Shown here: positions 36,680-46,229 of the stretch, piece by piece
Layout of the letters: every line of letters begins with the position of its first letter
Position numbering within the stretch: the first letter of the stretch is position 1
Assembly: GCF_003719195.1 (NCBI RefSeq)
Contig: NZ_CP024996.1
Location: forward strand, 5,146,001 to 5,210,000
Origin: Herbaspirillum rubrisubalbicans
GTDB taxonomy: Bacteria; Pseudomonadota; Gammaproteobacteria; Burkholderiales; Burkholderiaceae_D
Direction: 5' to 3'
DNA: 64,000 nucleotides
Position numbers and translations under genes: made by a program
Notes under the pieces: generated by a model
Databases searched by the model: none
What the model saw: the letters and a program-made list of their open reading frames with translations, nothing else
What the model was told of the DNA's origin: nothing

Positions 36680-37348
36680 ATGACCACTTCCACCGCCCCT
36701 TCCGCGACCTCTTCCCCCATTGCGTCAGCAGGCGAACGCAGCACCCCGGCCACCACCGTGCGCCACAACTGGATCGACAATCTGCAGGGCCAGCTCTTCG
36801 GCGTCGTCATGATCGCCTTCGGCATGTCCATGCTGCACAGCCTGGGGCTGATCATCGGTCAGATAGCAGGGGTCGCCTTCCTGGTGACCTATGTCACTGG
36901 CATGAGCTTCGGCATGGCCTTCACCCTCATCAACCTGCCCTTCTACCTGCTGGCGGCGCTGCGCATGGGCGCGGCCTTCACCTGGCGCACGCTGGCAGCC
37001 GTCACGGCGGTGTCGGTGCTGACCAATATCGCCGGCAACTACATCAGCTACCGCCATCTCGATCCCATCGTCGGTGCCGTGCTGGCAGGCCTGTGCGTGG
37101 GCATCGGCCTGATCGGCCTGTTCCGCCACCAGGCCAGTTGCGGTGGCATGAGCATCCTGGCCTCATATGTCCAGGAGCGCACCGGTTTCAAGGCTGGCTG
37201 GCTGCTGATGGGTTTCGATCTGGTGCTGTTTGCCACGGCCGCCTTCTTCCTGCCGGCGGAGCGGGTCCTGTATTCGCTGGTGGGGGCCATCACCATGAAT
37301 CTATTCGTGGCCTGGAATCATCGCTACGAGTGGTATATCGCCAGATGA
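36680..37348 (+). CDS. YitT family membrane protein (second copy)
   Basis: 222 residues from ATG 36680 (an ATG at 36665 is also possible). A Ser/Thr/Ala-rich N-terminus of about 30 residues precedes five or six membrane segments (QLFGVVMIAFGMSMLHSLGL, VAFLVTYVTGMSFGMAFTLI, WRTLAAVTAVSVLTNIAG, GAVLAGLCVGIGLIGLF, LVLFATAAFFLPA). The central RHQASCGGMSILASYVQERTGFKAGWLLMGFDLVLF lines up with RHGASLGGINVVTLFLQDRYG of the protein at 2030-2662, so the two are paralogues. Function is unknown. It lies 115 bases before a NasR-type regulator. Confidence 0.78.
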   Translation: MTTSTAPSATSSPIASAGERSTPATTVRHNWIDNLQGQLFGVVMIAFGMSMLHSLGLIIGQIAGVAFLVTYVTGMSFGMAFTLINLPFYLLAALRMGAAFTWRTLAAVTAVSVLTNIAGNYISYRHLDPIVGAVLAGLCVGIGLIGLFRHQASCGGMSILASYVQERTGFKAGWLLMGFDLVLFATAAFFLPAERVLYSLVGAITMNLFVAWNHRYEWYIAR

Positions 37349-37463
37349 GCGCCGCATAAAAGCGCGCAGGGCGCTGCCGTCTGCCTGGACGATTCCATTA
37401 CAATCGCGGGAAATTCATGCATCCTGTGAATACGACTAGCCCTGCGATTTTTATGTACTTCCC

Positions 37464-38723
37464 ATGAGCAACGTCCTCAACTACCTGATCACCGCCCGCC
37501 GCTGCGAAGTGGAAGAGCTGCAACGCCTGGCCCGCACCTGCCAACTGGTCTTGACCGTGGGCAAGCTGGTGCATTGCCTGCAGCAGGAGCGCGGCATTTC
37601 CAATCTCTACCTGGGCTCGCGCGGGGAACGCGACGCGCAGGCCTGGCAGGCGCGTGTGGCCGCCAGCCAGGCGGCGCAGCGCGAATTCACGGCCTGGCTG
37701 GATTCGACCGAGCACGACAACGCGCTCTCCAATGGCGCGCGTCTGTACACCCGCATCGCCTTCGCCCTGCACGCACTGGATGGCCTGCCGCGCCTGCGTG
37801 CGGACATTGCGGCCCTGGCCTGCTCGCCCGCGACCAGCTATGAACGCTTCAAGACCCTGGTGGGCGCATTGCTGGCGCTGGTGTTCGAGGCCGCCGACGT
37901 GGCGGTCGACCCGCAGATCTCGCGCCTGCTGGTGGCCTTGTTCAATCTGATGCAGGGCAAGGAATTCGCCGGCCGCGAGCGCGCCACCGGGGCCGCCGCC
38001 TTTGCCATGGGCAAGATCACGCGCGAACAGGAACAGAGCATCGAATACCAGATCGAAATGCAGGAACAGGCGCTGCGCCGTTTCGAATCCTTCGCCGAGG
38101 GTTTTCGCAACGAATGGAGCGCCATGCAGGCCACGCTGCCGCTGGCCGATCTGGAACGGCTGCGCCGCAAGCTGCTGACTGCCCACGAGCGGCCACTCGA
38201 TCCGCAACTGGCCGAGACTTGGTACCAGTGCTGCTCCATGCGCATCGACGGCCTGCACCGGGTCGAGATCCATCTGGCGCAATACGTGCAGGCACAATGC
38301 CGCGACAAGATCGTCGAGCTGCAAAAGGAACTGGATGACCAGGGCCAACTCTTCAGTCAATCCGAGGGACTGGACCCGCTAGCACCACTGACCGCCTTTT
38401 CTTCCAGCCTGGAGGGCCAGGCGCTACAGGACGAACCGATGCACTCGGGCGTGGGACCGCACCTGACGCACTCCATCGTCGATATCCTGCGCGCCCAGTC
38501 CGAACGTCTGCAGAACCTGACCCAGGAATTGGCCACCGTGCGCGAGAGCCTGGAAGAGCGCAAGCTCATCGAACGCGCCAAGGGCGTGCTGATGATGAAG
38601 CAGGGCCTGAACGAAGAAAACGCCTACCGCCTGCTGCGCAAGCACGCCATGAACCAGAACCGGCGTATCGCCGAAGTGGCCCAGGCCATTCTGTCGCTGA
38701 CCGAGATCCTGCCGCAGGCCTGA
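37464..38723 (+). CDS. nasR: NIT- and ANTAR-domain antiterminator (NasR-like)
   Basis: 419 residues. The N-terminal two thirds form a helical nitrate/nitrite-sensing NIT domain (VGKLVHCLQQERGISNLYLGS, with a typical LQxERG-S signature; ALFNLMQGKEFAGRERATGAAAF). The last 70 residues are an ANTAR RNA-binding domain (LEERKLIERAKGVLMMKQGLNEENAYRLLRKHAMNQNRRIAEVAQAIL). NasR-type proteins bind nitrate and prevent termination in the leader RNA of assimilatory nitrate reductase operons. No nas genes are in this window, so it acts elsewhere or in trans. The nearby YitT gene is its only same-strand neighbour. Confidence 0.9.
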   Translation: MSNVLNYLITARRCEVEELQRLARTCQLVLTVGKLVHCLQQERGISNLYLGSRGERDAQAWQARVAASQAAQREFTAWLDSTEHDNALSNGARLYTRIAFALHALDGLPRLRADIAALACSPATSYERFKTLVGALLALVFEAADVAVDPQISRLLVALFNLMQGKEFAGRERATGAAAFAMGKITREQEQSIEYQIEMQEQALRRFESFAEGFRNEWSAMQATLPLADLERLRRKLLTAHERPLDPQLAETWYQCCSMRIDGLHRVEIHLAQYVQAQCRDKIVELQKELDDQGQLFSQSEGLDPLAPLTAFSSSLEGQALQDEPMHSGVGPHLTHSIVDILRAQSERLQNLTQELATVRESLEERKLIERAKGVLMMKQGLNEENAYRLLRKHAMNQNRRIAEVAQAILSLTEILPQA

Positions 38724-38740
38724 ACCACTGCGCTGGCGAC

Positions 38741-40378
38741 TCAGCCAGACGTGGCTGCCCGGGCTGGCGTGGCGGTCGGCGCGGGCAAGCCGATCTGTCC
38801 CAGGTACGTATCCAGGCTGGCGCGCCAAGCGGCCGGATAGTGGTAGATGAAATGACCATCATGGCCGTTATAGGGCACGATGACCAGTGTGGCACGGCCC
38901 CCGGCCGCGGTGAAGGCGTCATGACAGGCCTTGATCGTGGTGACCGGGTAACGACTATCCTGCTCGGCAAAGATCCACAGCATGGGTGTGCGGGTGGTCT
39001 TGCCGCTCTCTCCGAAGCCGCGGATCATGGTCGGGATGAGGGCGCTTGAGCCAAAGCCGCCATTGTCGTTGCGCCCCCCGGAAAAATTGATGGCCCCGAT
39101 GACACCGGGCAGATTCAGGCTGGCCAGGTACATCGTGGTATAACCGCCCGCGGATTGACCGGCGATGATCATGCGCGAGCCATCCAGTTGGGGCAGCGTG
39201 CGCAGCATCTCGATGGCTGGCAGGACATCGGCCGCGTGTCGCCGTGCCGCATAGAGCGCGTCACCATCGGCCCGACTCCACGACTGCTGGTACAGCCCTT
39301 CGGACATGCCCACCCCGCGCCGAGCTGGAAACGCCACCGCCACGCCATTGCGCAAGAATTCGGCAGCCACCGTCATGTCGCGCAAGCGCTGCTTGTAGCG
39401 GATGGAAGAAGAGTCCATTTCCACATCACCATGACTGAAGATCATCACCGGAAACGGCCCCGCCCCATCCGGCAGCAACAGCGTCATCTCCAGGTGGATA
39501 TCTTCGCCCGGGATCGCATAGCGCATCACCTGTTCGCGCCAGGCCACCTGCGCGGTCGGACTACCGATGAAATCGGCGACCGTGCGTCCGGCCAGCAAGT
39601 CCGCTACCAGGTCGGCAAAGGGGACTTCCAATCCAGTCAGGCTGGCCTGTCTGCCCTTGCCGCAGCCTATGGTTTTCTCGGGCTCGGGATAATTGGCTTG
39701 GATCAGGCGCAGATGCTGCTGGCTGGCGACCCACTGCTGCTCGTAGAAGGGAATGGCCGTGCATTTGGCGCTGGGCACGGCCACCAGCGTGACGCGCCCG
39801 GACAGGGCACTCCAGTTCGTGGTCCGTGCCTTCTGGAAGTCGCCCGAGACGACGATGGCCTGCGGCGTGCCGGATTCGGACTTAAGAAAATCCAACAGCG
39901 GCTGGCCGGCGTTGCCATAGCTGCCGTAGGCCAGCGGCACGCCGGCAAAGCGCTCATGCAGGTAGCCTGCGGCCTGGCGCAGATCGCGCGCCAGCTCCTG
40001 GCTGCGCTGGATGGTACTGCGGCCATTGGCATCGCTGGCCGCATCCATGTACACCACCTCGATACCCCGTTGTGCCAGCAGACCGGCGGCACGTACCCAG
40101 GGCGAGAAACTATTGAGCTTGCCGGCGACGATATTGGGTTGATCCGCCGAACCGGCCACCAGTACCACCGAAGCCGGCGCAGGCACGCCCACCGACAGTG
40201 CCAGGGTCAGGCTTACCGCACGCCCGTCGCTGGCGCGATAGGACAAGGTCTGCATTGACCAAGCCGCCGCAGGCGCGTCGCTGCTCTGGCCCGAGGCCGG
40301 TGAAATCAGCAGCAAGGCCAGCGTGGCACACAGGATCACCCGCATGGGATGCATCAGACCAATGAACAGACGGCGCAC
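38741..40378 (-). CDS. Secreted alpha/beta hydrolase, apparently two hydrolase-like halves
   Basis: 545 residues from GTG 40378, chosen because GGAGGAG lies six bases upstream and it gives an Arg-containing signal peptide (RVILCATLALLLISPASG). The C-terminal half is a dienelactone-hydrolase-type alpha/beta hydrolase with nucleophile elbow AGQSAGGYTT, NFSGGRNDNGG, an acid in IFAEQDSRYPV and a His in YNGHDGHFIYHY. The N-terminal half (SVVLVAGSADQP, AYGSYGNAGQPLLDFL) also looks like a hydrolase core with a degenerate elbow. It is probably a periplasmic esterase or peptidase with unknown substrate. It is downstream of allophanate hydrolase but separated by 89 bases. Confidence 0.75.
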   Translation of the reverse strand: MRRLFIGLMHPMRVILCATLALLLISPASGQSSDAPAAAWSMQTLSYRASDGRAVSLTLALSVGVPAPASVVLVAGSADQPNIVAGKLNSFSPWVRAAGLLAQRGIEVVYMDAASDANGRSTIQRSQELARDLRQAAGYLHERFAGVPLAYGSYGNAGQPLLDFLKSESGTPQAIVVSGDFQKARTTNWSALSGRVTLVAVPSAKCTAIPFYEQQWVASQQHLRLIQANYPEPEKTIGCGKGRQASLTGLEVPFADLVADLLAGRTVADFIGSPTAQVAWREQVMRYAIPGEDIHLEMTLLLPDGAGPFPVMIFSHGDVEMDSSSIRYKQRLRDMTVAAEFLRNGVAVAFPARRGVGMSEGLYQQSWSRADGDALYAARRHAADVLPAIEMLRTLPQLDGSRMIIAGQSAGGYTTMYLASLNLPGVIGAINFSGGRNDNGGFGSSALIPTMIRGFGESGKTTRTPMLWIFAEQDSRYPVTTIKACHDAFTAAGGRATLVIVPYNGHDGHFIYHYPAAWRASLDTYLGQIGLPAPTATPARAATSG

Positions 40379-40467
40379 TGCACTCTCCTCCATCAGCAAC
40401 ACCGTGCAGGCGACATGCCGGCCGGCCCACGCCAGGATCGGCGTGACCGGCATCATACTGTGCCCGG

Positions 40468-41859
40468 CTAGCTCGCGATAGAGCGCCGCCCCACCAGAGG
40501 CCGTCCATGTGCGCGCTGCAAGGCATCGGCCATGCCCAGCAAGGCCTGGTCGGCAAAGGCCGGGCCGAACACGGTGATGCCCCAGGGCAGGCCATTCTTC
40601 ATGAAATTCATGGGCGTGGCCACGGCTGCGTAGTCCAGCATGTTCATGAAGTTGGTGTACCAGCCCAGGTCGGAATTGCGCTGCACGGGCTGCTCGCGCA
40701 ATTCCTCCAGCGTCACCGGGCGCGGATAGGCCGGGGTCACCACGCAATCCAGTCCAGCCAGGATGCGGTCGCAGTCGGCCTTCAACTGCTGCAGCCGATA
40801 CTGGGCGCGGAAGGTATCGACGGCGCTGTACTGCGGGGCCTTGCGCAAGACGTCGCGAATGACCGGCAAGACTTCTTCGGGCTGTTCCTTGAGCAGGGCT
40901 TCGACGGTGCTGTAACGCTCGGCGACCCACGGTCCCTCATAGAGCAGGCGGGCGGCTTCCAGGAAGGGTGTGAAATCGATGGGCACGGCCACGCCGCCGA
41001 TGGCTTCCATCTGTTCCAGTGCCTCCACGAACAGGACCGGACTTTCGGCGCAGCCGAGAAACTCCAGTTGACGCGGCACTCCGAAACGAAAGCCCCGACG
41101 CGGTGGCTGGAAGGCCGAGGCATCGTTATGCGGCAGATTGCCGCGGCTGTATTCATCACGCTCATCAGGCCGGGCACACAGTGCCAGTAGCTGGCTGGCT
41201 TCAGCCGCCGTGGCGGTGAAGAACGTGACGCAATCCAGCGTGCGACAGGCCGGCACCACCCCGGCCGTGGAGAGCAAGCCCTTGGTCGCCTTCAGCCCGA
41301 CCAGGTTGTTGAGCGCCGCCGGCACGCGTCCGCTGCCGGCCGTGTCAGTCCCCAGCGCAAAGCTGCTCAGGCCCAGCGCCACCGCCAACGACGAACCGGA
41401 AGAAGAACCGCCTGAGGGATAGTCCGGGTGCACACTGTTGCGGCACGCGCCATAGGGTGAGCGCGTACCATTGAGGCCGGTGGCGAACTGGTCGAGGTTG
41501 CACTTGCCGATGGGAATGGCGCCCAGCGCGATCAAGCGCTCCACCAGCGTGGCACTCTCGCGCGGCACATAACTGAAGGCCGGGCAGGCAGCAGTAGTGG
41601 CAATGCCTGCCAGATCGATGTTGTCCTTGATGGAAAAGGGCACGCCATACAAAGGCAGGCTGTGCGGGGAACAGGCCTCCAGCGCTTGCAGATAAGGCTC
41701 GCTCTCCTGCTCGTTCAACAGGTGGATGTAGAGCCGATATTGCGCATTGAGGGCGCTGGCGCTCTCGCGCAAACGACTGACCACCTGGCGCGGCGTCAAG
41801 CGTGCTTCGCGATAGGCGGCGATGAGCGCATCGATGCGCAGGTCAAAGGAATGGATCAT
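40468..41859 (-). CDS. atzF: Allophanate hydrolase, amidase domain only
   Basis: 463 residues. The amidase-signature domain has PLYGVPFSIKDNIDLAG (catalytic Lys) and YPSGGSSSGSSLAVALGL (GGSS-GS with cis-Ser and nucleophilic Ser), plus GTDTAGSGRVPAALNNLVGLK, where GRVPAA is typical of allophanate hydrolases. It converts allophanate toward ammonia and CO2, the last step of guanidine/urea carboxylation pathways. Characterised AtzF proteins are about 600 residues, with a C-terminal domain of about 130 residues that helps the second step. Here the frame stops after the amidase domain and only 89 bases separate it from the next gene. The ATG overlaps the carboxylase stop (ATGA). Confidence 0.9.
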   Translation of the reverse strand: MIHSFDLRIDALIAAYREARLTPRQVVSRLRESASALNAQYRLYIHLLNEQESEPYLQALEACSPHSLPLYGVPFSIKDNIDLAGIATTAACPAFSYVPRESATLVERLIALGAIPIGKCNLDQFATGLNGTRSPYGACRNSVHPDYPSGGSSSGSSLAVALGLSSFALGTDTAGSGRVPAALNNLVGLKATKGLLSTAGVVPACRTLDCVTFFTATAAEASQLLALCARPDERDEYSRGNLPHNDASAFQPPRRGFRFGVPRQLEFLGCAESPVLFVEALEQMEAIGGVAVPIDFTPFLEAARLLYEGPWVAERYSTVEALLKEQPEEVLPVIRDVLRKAPQYSAVDTFRAQYRLQQLKADCDRILAGLDCVVTPAYPRPVTLEELREQPVQRNSDLGWYTNFMNMLDYAAVATPMNFMKNGLPWGITVFGPAFADQALLGMADALQRAHGRPLVGRRSIAS

Positions 41860-44800
41860 GCGCGCTCCTGCCCGCTGGCTTCCATCACCAACACGCATTG
41901 CCCCGCGCGCACCGGGCTGCCGGGCTGCACGCGCACCTCGGCAACAATACCGGCCTCGGGCGCGGCAATATTGATTTCCATCTTCATCGATTCCAGGATC
42001 ATCAACAATTCCCCCTGCGCCACGCGCTGCCCCGGACTGACCTTGACCTGCCACAGGTTGCCGGCAATCGGCGCATCCACTGCCATCTGCCCCGCTTGCA
42101 GAGGCGGCCCCTGATCACTGGCGGCGCTGGCTTCCTCAATCTCGAAGTTGGCCTGGCCACTGGCGATCCAGCGCTGCCGCTCGGCATCGAAGGCGGCTTG
42201 CTGGTGCTCGCGGAAGGCGGCGATGCCCGCGGCCTCCTGCTGCAGGAAAGCCTGGTAATCCGAGAGACTCAATTGGGTCTGTTCGATCTGCAGATCGAAG
42301 CGACCCAAGGGAAAATCGCGGCGGATGGTCAGCAACTCCTCGGCTGTGACCGGGTAGAAACGGATCTGGTCAAAGAAGCGCAGCAGCCAGGGCTTGCCAC
42401 CAAAGGCCGCGACCTCGCGATAGCGGTTCCACATCTGCAGGGTGCGACCGACGAACTGGTAACCGCCCGGACCTTCCATGCCATAGACGCACAGATAGGC
42501 GCCACCGATGCCCACCGAATTTTCGGCCGTCCAGGTGCGCGCCGGGTTGTACTTGGTGGTCACCAGGCGATGGCGCGGGTCCAGCGGCGTGGCCACCGGT
42601 GCCCCCAGGTAGACATCGCCCAGGCCCATGACCAGATAACTGGCATCGAACACGGTCTGGCGCACGGCACCGAGATCCTTGAGATCATTGATGCGGCGGA
42701 TGAATTCGAGATTGCTGGGACACCAGGGTGCATCCTTGCGCACGGTGGTCATGTATTTCTCGATGGCGAGCTGACAGGCCGGGTCGTCCCAGGACAGAGG
42801 CAGATGCACGATACGCGACGAAACCGTCAGGTTTTGGCGAGCGCAGACCGCATCCCACAACCCGGCTACGGTATCGAGCAACCGCTGCAAGGGCAGCGCC
42901 TCAGGCTGGTAATGCACCTGCAGCGAGCGGATGCCGGGGGTGAGGTCGATCACGCCGGGCAACGCCTGTTCTTCCAATGCGGCGATCAGGGCATGGACGC
43001 GGAAACGCAGCACCAGATCCAGTTGCGGACTGCCCACTTCCAGCAGCAGATTGGCATCCCCCGACAGGCGCGCTACCAGGCGCCGGTCGTCGTGGCCCAG
43101 GTCCAGCACGATGGGCGAGGCCAACGCGACCGGCGCCCACGCCACCGCCTGTACCTGCAACGCGGTGATTTCCTGGTGCGCGGCCAGGGCGATGCGGCGC
43201 GCGGCGGCCACATCCACCGGCACGAAGCGGACCTTGTCACCGGCCTTGAGCTGGCCGATCTGCCACAGGTCGGCTTCGATCACGGTCACCGGGCAGACAA
43301 AACCGCCCAGGCTGGGACCGTCCGGTCCGAGAATGACCGGCATGTCGCCCGTGAAATCGACCGCACCCACGGCATAGGGATTGTCATGGATGTTGGAGGG
43401 ATGCAAGCCGGCTTCGCCGCCACTGTCGCGTACCCATTCCGGCTTGGGGCCGATCAGGCGCACGCCGGTACGACTGGAATTGAAGTGCACTTCCCAATCG
43501 GTGGCGAAGAAGGTATCGATATAGGCCGGCGTGAAATATTCCGGTGCGCCATGCGGCCCATAGATCACGCGCACTTTGCGTACCGGTTCCAGCGGCGGAT
43601 ACAGTCCTGGCGGTAGCGCCTGCCCGACCTTGGTCGCAGCCGCCTCGGCCAGCGGCGCCAGGTGCAGGATATCGCCGGTGGCCAGCGCCCGGCCACCATG
43701 GCCGCCGAACTGTCCCAGCGTAAAGGTACTGCGGCTGCCCAGGTAGGTCGGCACTTGGAGGCCGCCGCGCACGGCCAGATAGCTGCGCGCCCCGGCTCCG
43801 CGGATGACACCGAGCTTGAGCGTACTGCCCGCGGCAATGTGCAGGACGGTGTGCATGGGCTGGACCACGCCGTCGATCTGCACCACGATGTCGGCACCGG
43901 TCACGGCCACCACCGCAGCGGTGTTGAAGCGCAGCGTCGGGCCGCTCATGGTCACTTCCAGTCCCGCCGCGTCGCTCGCGTTGCCCAGCAGGCGATTGCC
44001 CAGCCGCAGCGCGCGCTCATCCATCGGGCCCGAAGGTGGTACTCCCACCGCCCAATAGCCGATGCGGCCGGGATGGTCCTGCACCGTGGTTTGGGTGCCG
44101 GGCGCGAGCACCTCCACCGTGTCGGCATGATAGGTCAGGTGCTCCAGGCAGCGCGTCCATGGCTGGCCGCTGGCGAAAGGTGCATCGGCCAGGATCTGGC
44201 GCAGGTAGTGCTGGTTGGTTTCCACCCCGTAGAGTTGTGTCGCTTCGAGCGCAGCATCGAGCGCCAACCGGGCGGCTTCGCGGGTGGGTTGCCAACTGAT
44301 CAGCTTGGCGATCATGGGGTCGAAGTAAGGCGGGATCTCGCAACCGGCTTCGACCCAGGTATCGATGCGCAAGGCCCGGCCATCGGCGGGTGGAAAGGCT
44401 ACTGCCGTCAACAGTCCCGGGCAAGGCTGGAACTGACGGCCCGGATCTTCCGCGTACAGGCGCGCCTGGATCGCATGACCACTGGGTTGCAGGGTGGCGG
44501 CCAATTGCGCCAGCGGTGGCAGTTCGCCGGCCGCCAGTTCGATCATCCAGCGCACCAGGTCCACGCCCCAGACTTGCTCGGTCACGCCGTGTTCCACTTG
44601 CAGGCGGGTGTTGACCTCCAGGAAGTAGAACTGTCCTGCCTGGCTGTCGTAGACGAATTCCACCGTGCCGGCGCTACGATAATTCACCGCCCGCGCCAGC
44701 TTGATGGCCGCTGCGCACAAGGCATCGGCCATGCCCGCGGGCAGGTTGGGGGCGGGCGTTTCTTCCAGTACCTTCTGGTTGCGCCGCTGCACCGAGCAGT

Positions 44801-45479
44801 CGCGTACCCCCAGTGCGATCACCTCGCCCTGGCCATCACCGAAGACTTGCACTTCCAGATGACGCGCGCGTTCGATATATTTTTCGATGAACACGCCAGC
44901 ATCGCTGAAATTGTTCTGCCCCAGTCGGCGCACCGACTCGAAGGCATCGACCAGTTCTTCATCGCTGCGACAGACGCGCATACCGATGCCGCCGCCGCCC
45001 GCCGTGCTCTTCAACATCACCGGATAAGCGACCTGGGCGGCAGCGGCCAGCGCTTCTTGCAGGTTCTCCAGCAGGCCCGTTCCTTCCAGCATTGGCACGC
45101 CCTGCTCGCGCGCCAGGGCGCGGGCCGTATGCTTCAGGCCGAACAGGCGCAACTGCGCGGGAGTGGGGCCGACGAAGGCAATCCCGGCTGCTTCGCAGGC
45201 TTCGGCAAAAGCGGCATTTTCGGACAGGAAGCCATAGCCGGGATGGATGGCCTGGGCACCACTGTCGCGGGCGGCCGCCAGGATCTTGTCCACCGCCAGG
45301 TAGGTCTGGGCGGCCGCGCCTTCCCCCAGCGAGATGGCACGGTCCGCCTGCAACACGTGCAGGCTGCCGAGATCGGCTTCGGAATAGACGCACACGCCGG
45401 TCACCTCCAGCGTGCGCAAGGTGCGCAGGATGCGGCAGGCGATGGCGCCGCGATTGGCAATGAGCAGATGGTCAAACAT
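41856..45479 (-). CDS. uca: Urea/guanidine carboxylase (biotin-dependent)
   Basis: 1207 residues. An N-terminal biotin carboxylase (LLIANRGAIACRILRTLR, PGYGFLSENAAFA, GGGGIGMRV, EVNTRLQVEHGVTE) is followed by the carboxyltransferase domain built of KipI/KipA-like allophanate hydrolase subunit parts (GYWAVGVPPSGPMDERALRLGNRLLGN, FFATDWEVHFNSSRTGVRL). The C-terminal biotinyl domain has ESMKME, with biotinyl-Lys near residue 1166. Enzymes in this context, under guanidine-I riboswitches and next to DUF1989 pairs, are known to prefer guanidine over urea and give carboxyguanidine. The same transcript carries the deiminase pair, ABC transporter and allophanate hydrolase. Confidence 0.95.
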   Translation of the reverse strand: MFDHLLIANRGAIACRILRTLRTLEVTGVCVYSEADLGSLHVLQADRAISLGEGAAAQTYLAVDKILAAARDSGAQAIHPGYGFLSENAAFAEACEAAGIAFVGPTPAQLRLFGLKHTARALAREQGVPMLEGTGLLENLQEALAAAAQVAYPVMLKSTAGGGGIGMRVCRSDEELVDAFESVRRLGQNNFSDAGVFIEKYIERARHLEVQVFGDGQGEVIALGVRDCSVQRRNQKVLEETPAPNLPAGMADALCAAAIKLARAVNYRSAGTVEFVYDSQAGQFYFLEVNTRLQVEHGVTEQVWGVDLVRWMIELAAGELPPLAQLAATLQPSGHAIQARLYAEDPGRQFQPCPGLLTAVAFPPADGRALRIDTWVEAGCEIPPYFDPMIAKLISWQPTREAARLALDAALEATQLYGVETNQHYLRQILADAPFASGQPWTRCLEHLTYHADTVEVLAPGTQTTVQDHPGRIGYWAVGVPPSGPMDERALRLGNRLLGNASDAAGLEVTMSGPTLRFNTAAVVAVTGADIVVQIDGVVQPMHTVLHIAAGSTLKLGVIRGAGARSYLAVRGGLQVPTYLGSRSTFTLGQFGGHGGRALATGDILHLAPLAEAAATKVGQALPPGLYPPLEPVRKVRVIYGPHGAPEYFTPAYIDTFFATDWEVHFNSSRTGVRLIGPKPEWVRDSGGEAGLHPSNIHDNPYAVGAVDFTGDMPVILGPDGPSLGGFVCPVTVIEADLWQIGQLKAGDKVRFVPVDVAAARRIALAAHQEITALQVQAVAWAPVALASPIVLDLGHDDRRLVARLSGDANLLLEVGSPQLDLVLRFRVHALIAALEEQALPGVIDLTPGIRSLQVHYQPEALPLQRLLDTVAGLWDAVCARQNLTVSSRIVHLPLSWDDPACQLAIEKYMTTVRKDAPWCPSNLEFIRRINDLKDLGAVRQTVFDASYLVMGLGDVYLGAPVATPLDPRHRLVTTKYNPARTWTAENSVGIGGAYLCVYGMEGPGGYQFVGRTLQMWNRYREVAAFGGKPWLLRFFDQIRFYPVTAEELLTIRRDFPLGRFDLQIEQTQLSLSDYQAFLQQEAAGIAAFREHQQAAFDAERQRWIASGQANFEIEEASAASDQGPPLQAGQMAVDAPIAGNLWQVKVSPGQRVAQGELLMILESMKMEINIAAPEAGIVAEVRVQPGSPVRAGQCVLVMEASGQERA

Positions 45480-45578
45480 TGAGTTGGCCTTGAAATCCGG
45501 GTCGTCCCGTGATTCGGAAAACCGGCTCGCGGTCGTCCGCGAGGGTTGTAGCGCAAAGCAGGGAGCTAGCAGGCAGGA

Positions 45579-46214
45579 TCAGTCCCACACCAGCACTTCA
45601 GCAGCGGTTGGATTCCAGCCGTTGCAGGGGTTGTTCAATTGCGGACAGTTGGAGATCAGCACGATCAAGTCCTGTTCGGCGTGCAGCTCCACGTACTTGC
45701 CCGGCGCCGAAATGCCATCCTCGAAGGTCAAGCCGCCCTCGGGCGTGACCGGCACGTTCATGAAGAAATTGATGTTGGCGCCAATGTCGCGCTTGGTGAG
45801 TCGGCCATCATGCAGGCAGGCACACAGGAAGTTATCGCGGCAGCTATGCATGTAACGCTTCTCCAGCGCATAGCGCACCGTATTGCTCTCCTGCGCGCAG
45901 GCCCCGCCCAGGGTGTCATGGCGACCGCAGGTATCGGCCACGATGGTGGCCAGCGCACGCCCCAGATTGGAATAGAGCACGCTGCCCGCCCCCAGGTAGG
46001 CGCGGTTCTGGCGTCGCAGGGTGCGTTGCGGGTCGTAGCGCTCGCGCGGATTGGCGGCGCTGTAGAACAGGGTGTCGATGGCCTGGTTGCCTTCCAGGTC
46101 CAGCAGGCGCACGGTCTGGCCGGCCTTGAGATTGAACAGGTAAGGCTCGCCGGCCGGAATCACGTGACGCAACACGGCATCTGCAGGTGCGCGCTGGCTT
46201 TCGATGATGTGCAT
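45579..46214 (-). CDS. DUF1989 protein, urea-carboxylase-associated (carboxyguanidine deiminase subunit)
   Basis: 211 residues starting MHIIESQRAPADAVLRHVIPAGEPYLFNLKAG. DUF1989 features are GNQAIDTLFYSA, NLGRALATIVADTCGRHDTLGGACAQESN and INFFMNVPVTPEGG, and Cys and His residues in DTCGRHD and in CPQLNNPCNGW are likely metal ligands. Pairs of such proteins form carboxyguanidine deiminase, which removes ammonia from carboxyguanidine to give allophanate. It pairs with the gene at 46230-46961 and precedes the carboxylase. Which of the two known subunit names applies cannot be settled by eye. Confidence 0.88.
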   Translation of the reverse strand: MHIIESQRAPADAVLRHVIPAGEPYLFNLKAGQTVRLLDLEGNQAIDTLFYSAANPRERYDPQRTLRRQNRAYLGAGSVLYSNLGRALATIVADTCGRHDTLGGACAQESNTVRYALEKRYMHSCRDNFLCACLHDGRLTKRDIGANINFFMNVPVTPEGGLTFEDGISAPGKYVELHAEQDLIVLISNCPQLNNPCNGWNPTAAEVLVWD

Positions 46215-46229
46215 GGGATGGTCCTGATG

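Noticed and set aside
43662..45482. Plus-strand open frame of 606 codons
   Set aside because: Antisense to the urea/guanidine carboxylase and without recognisable domains.
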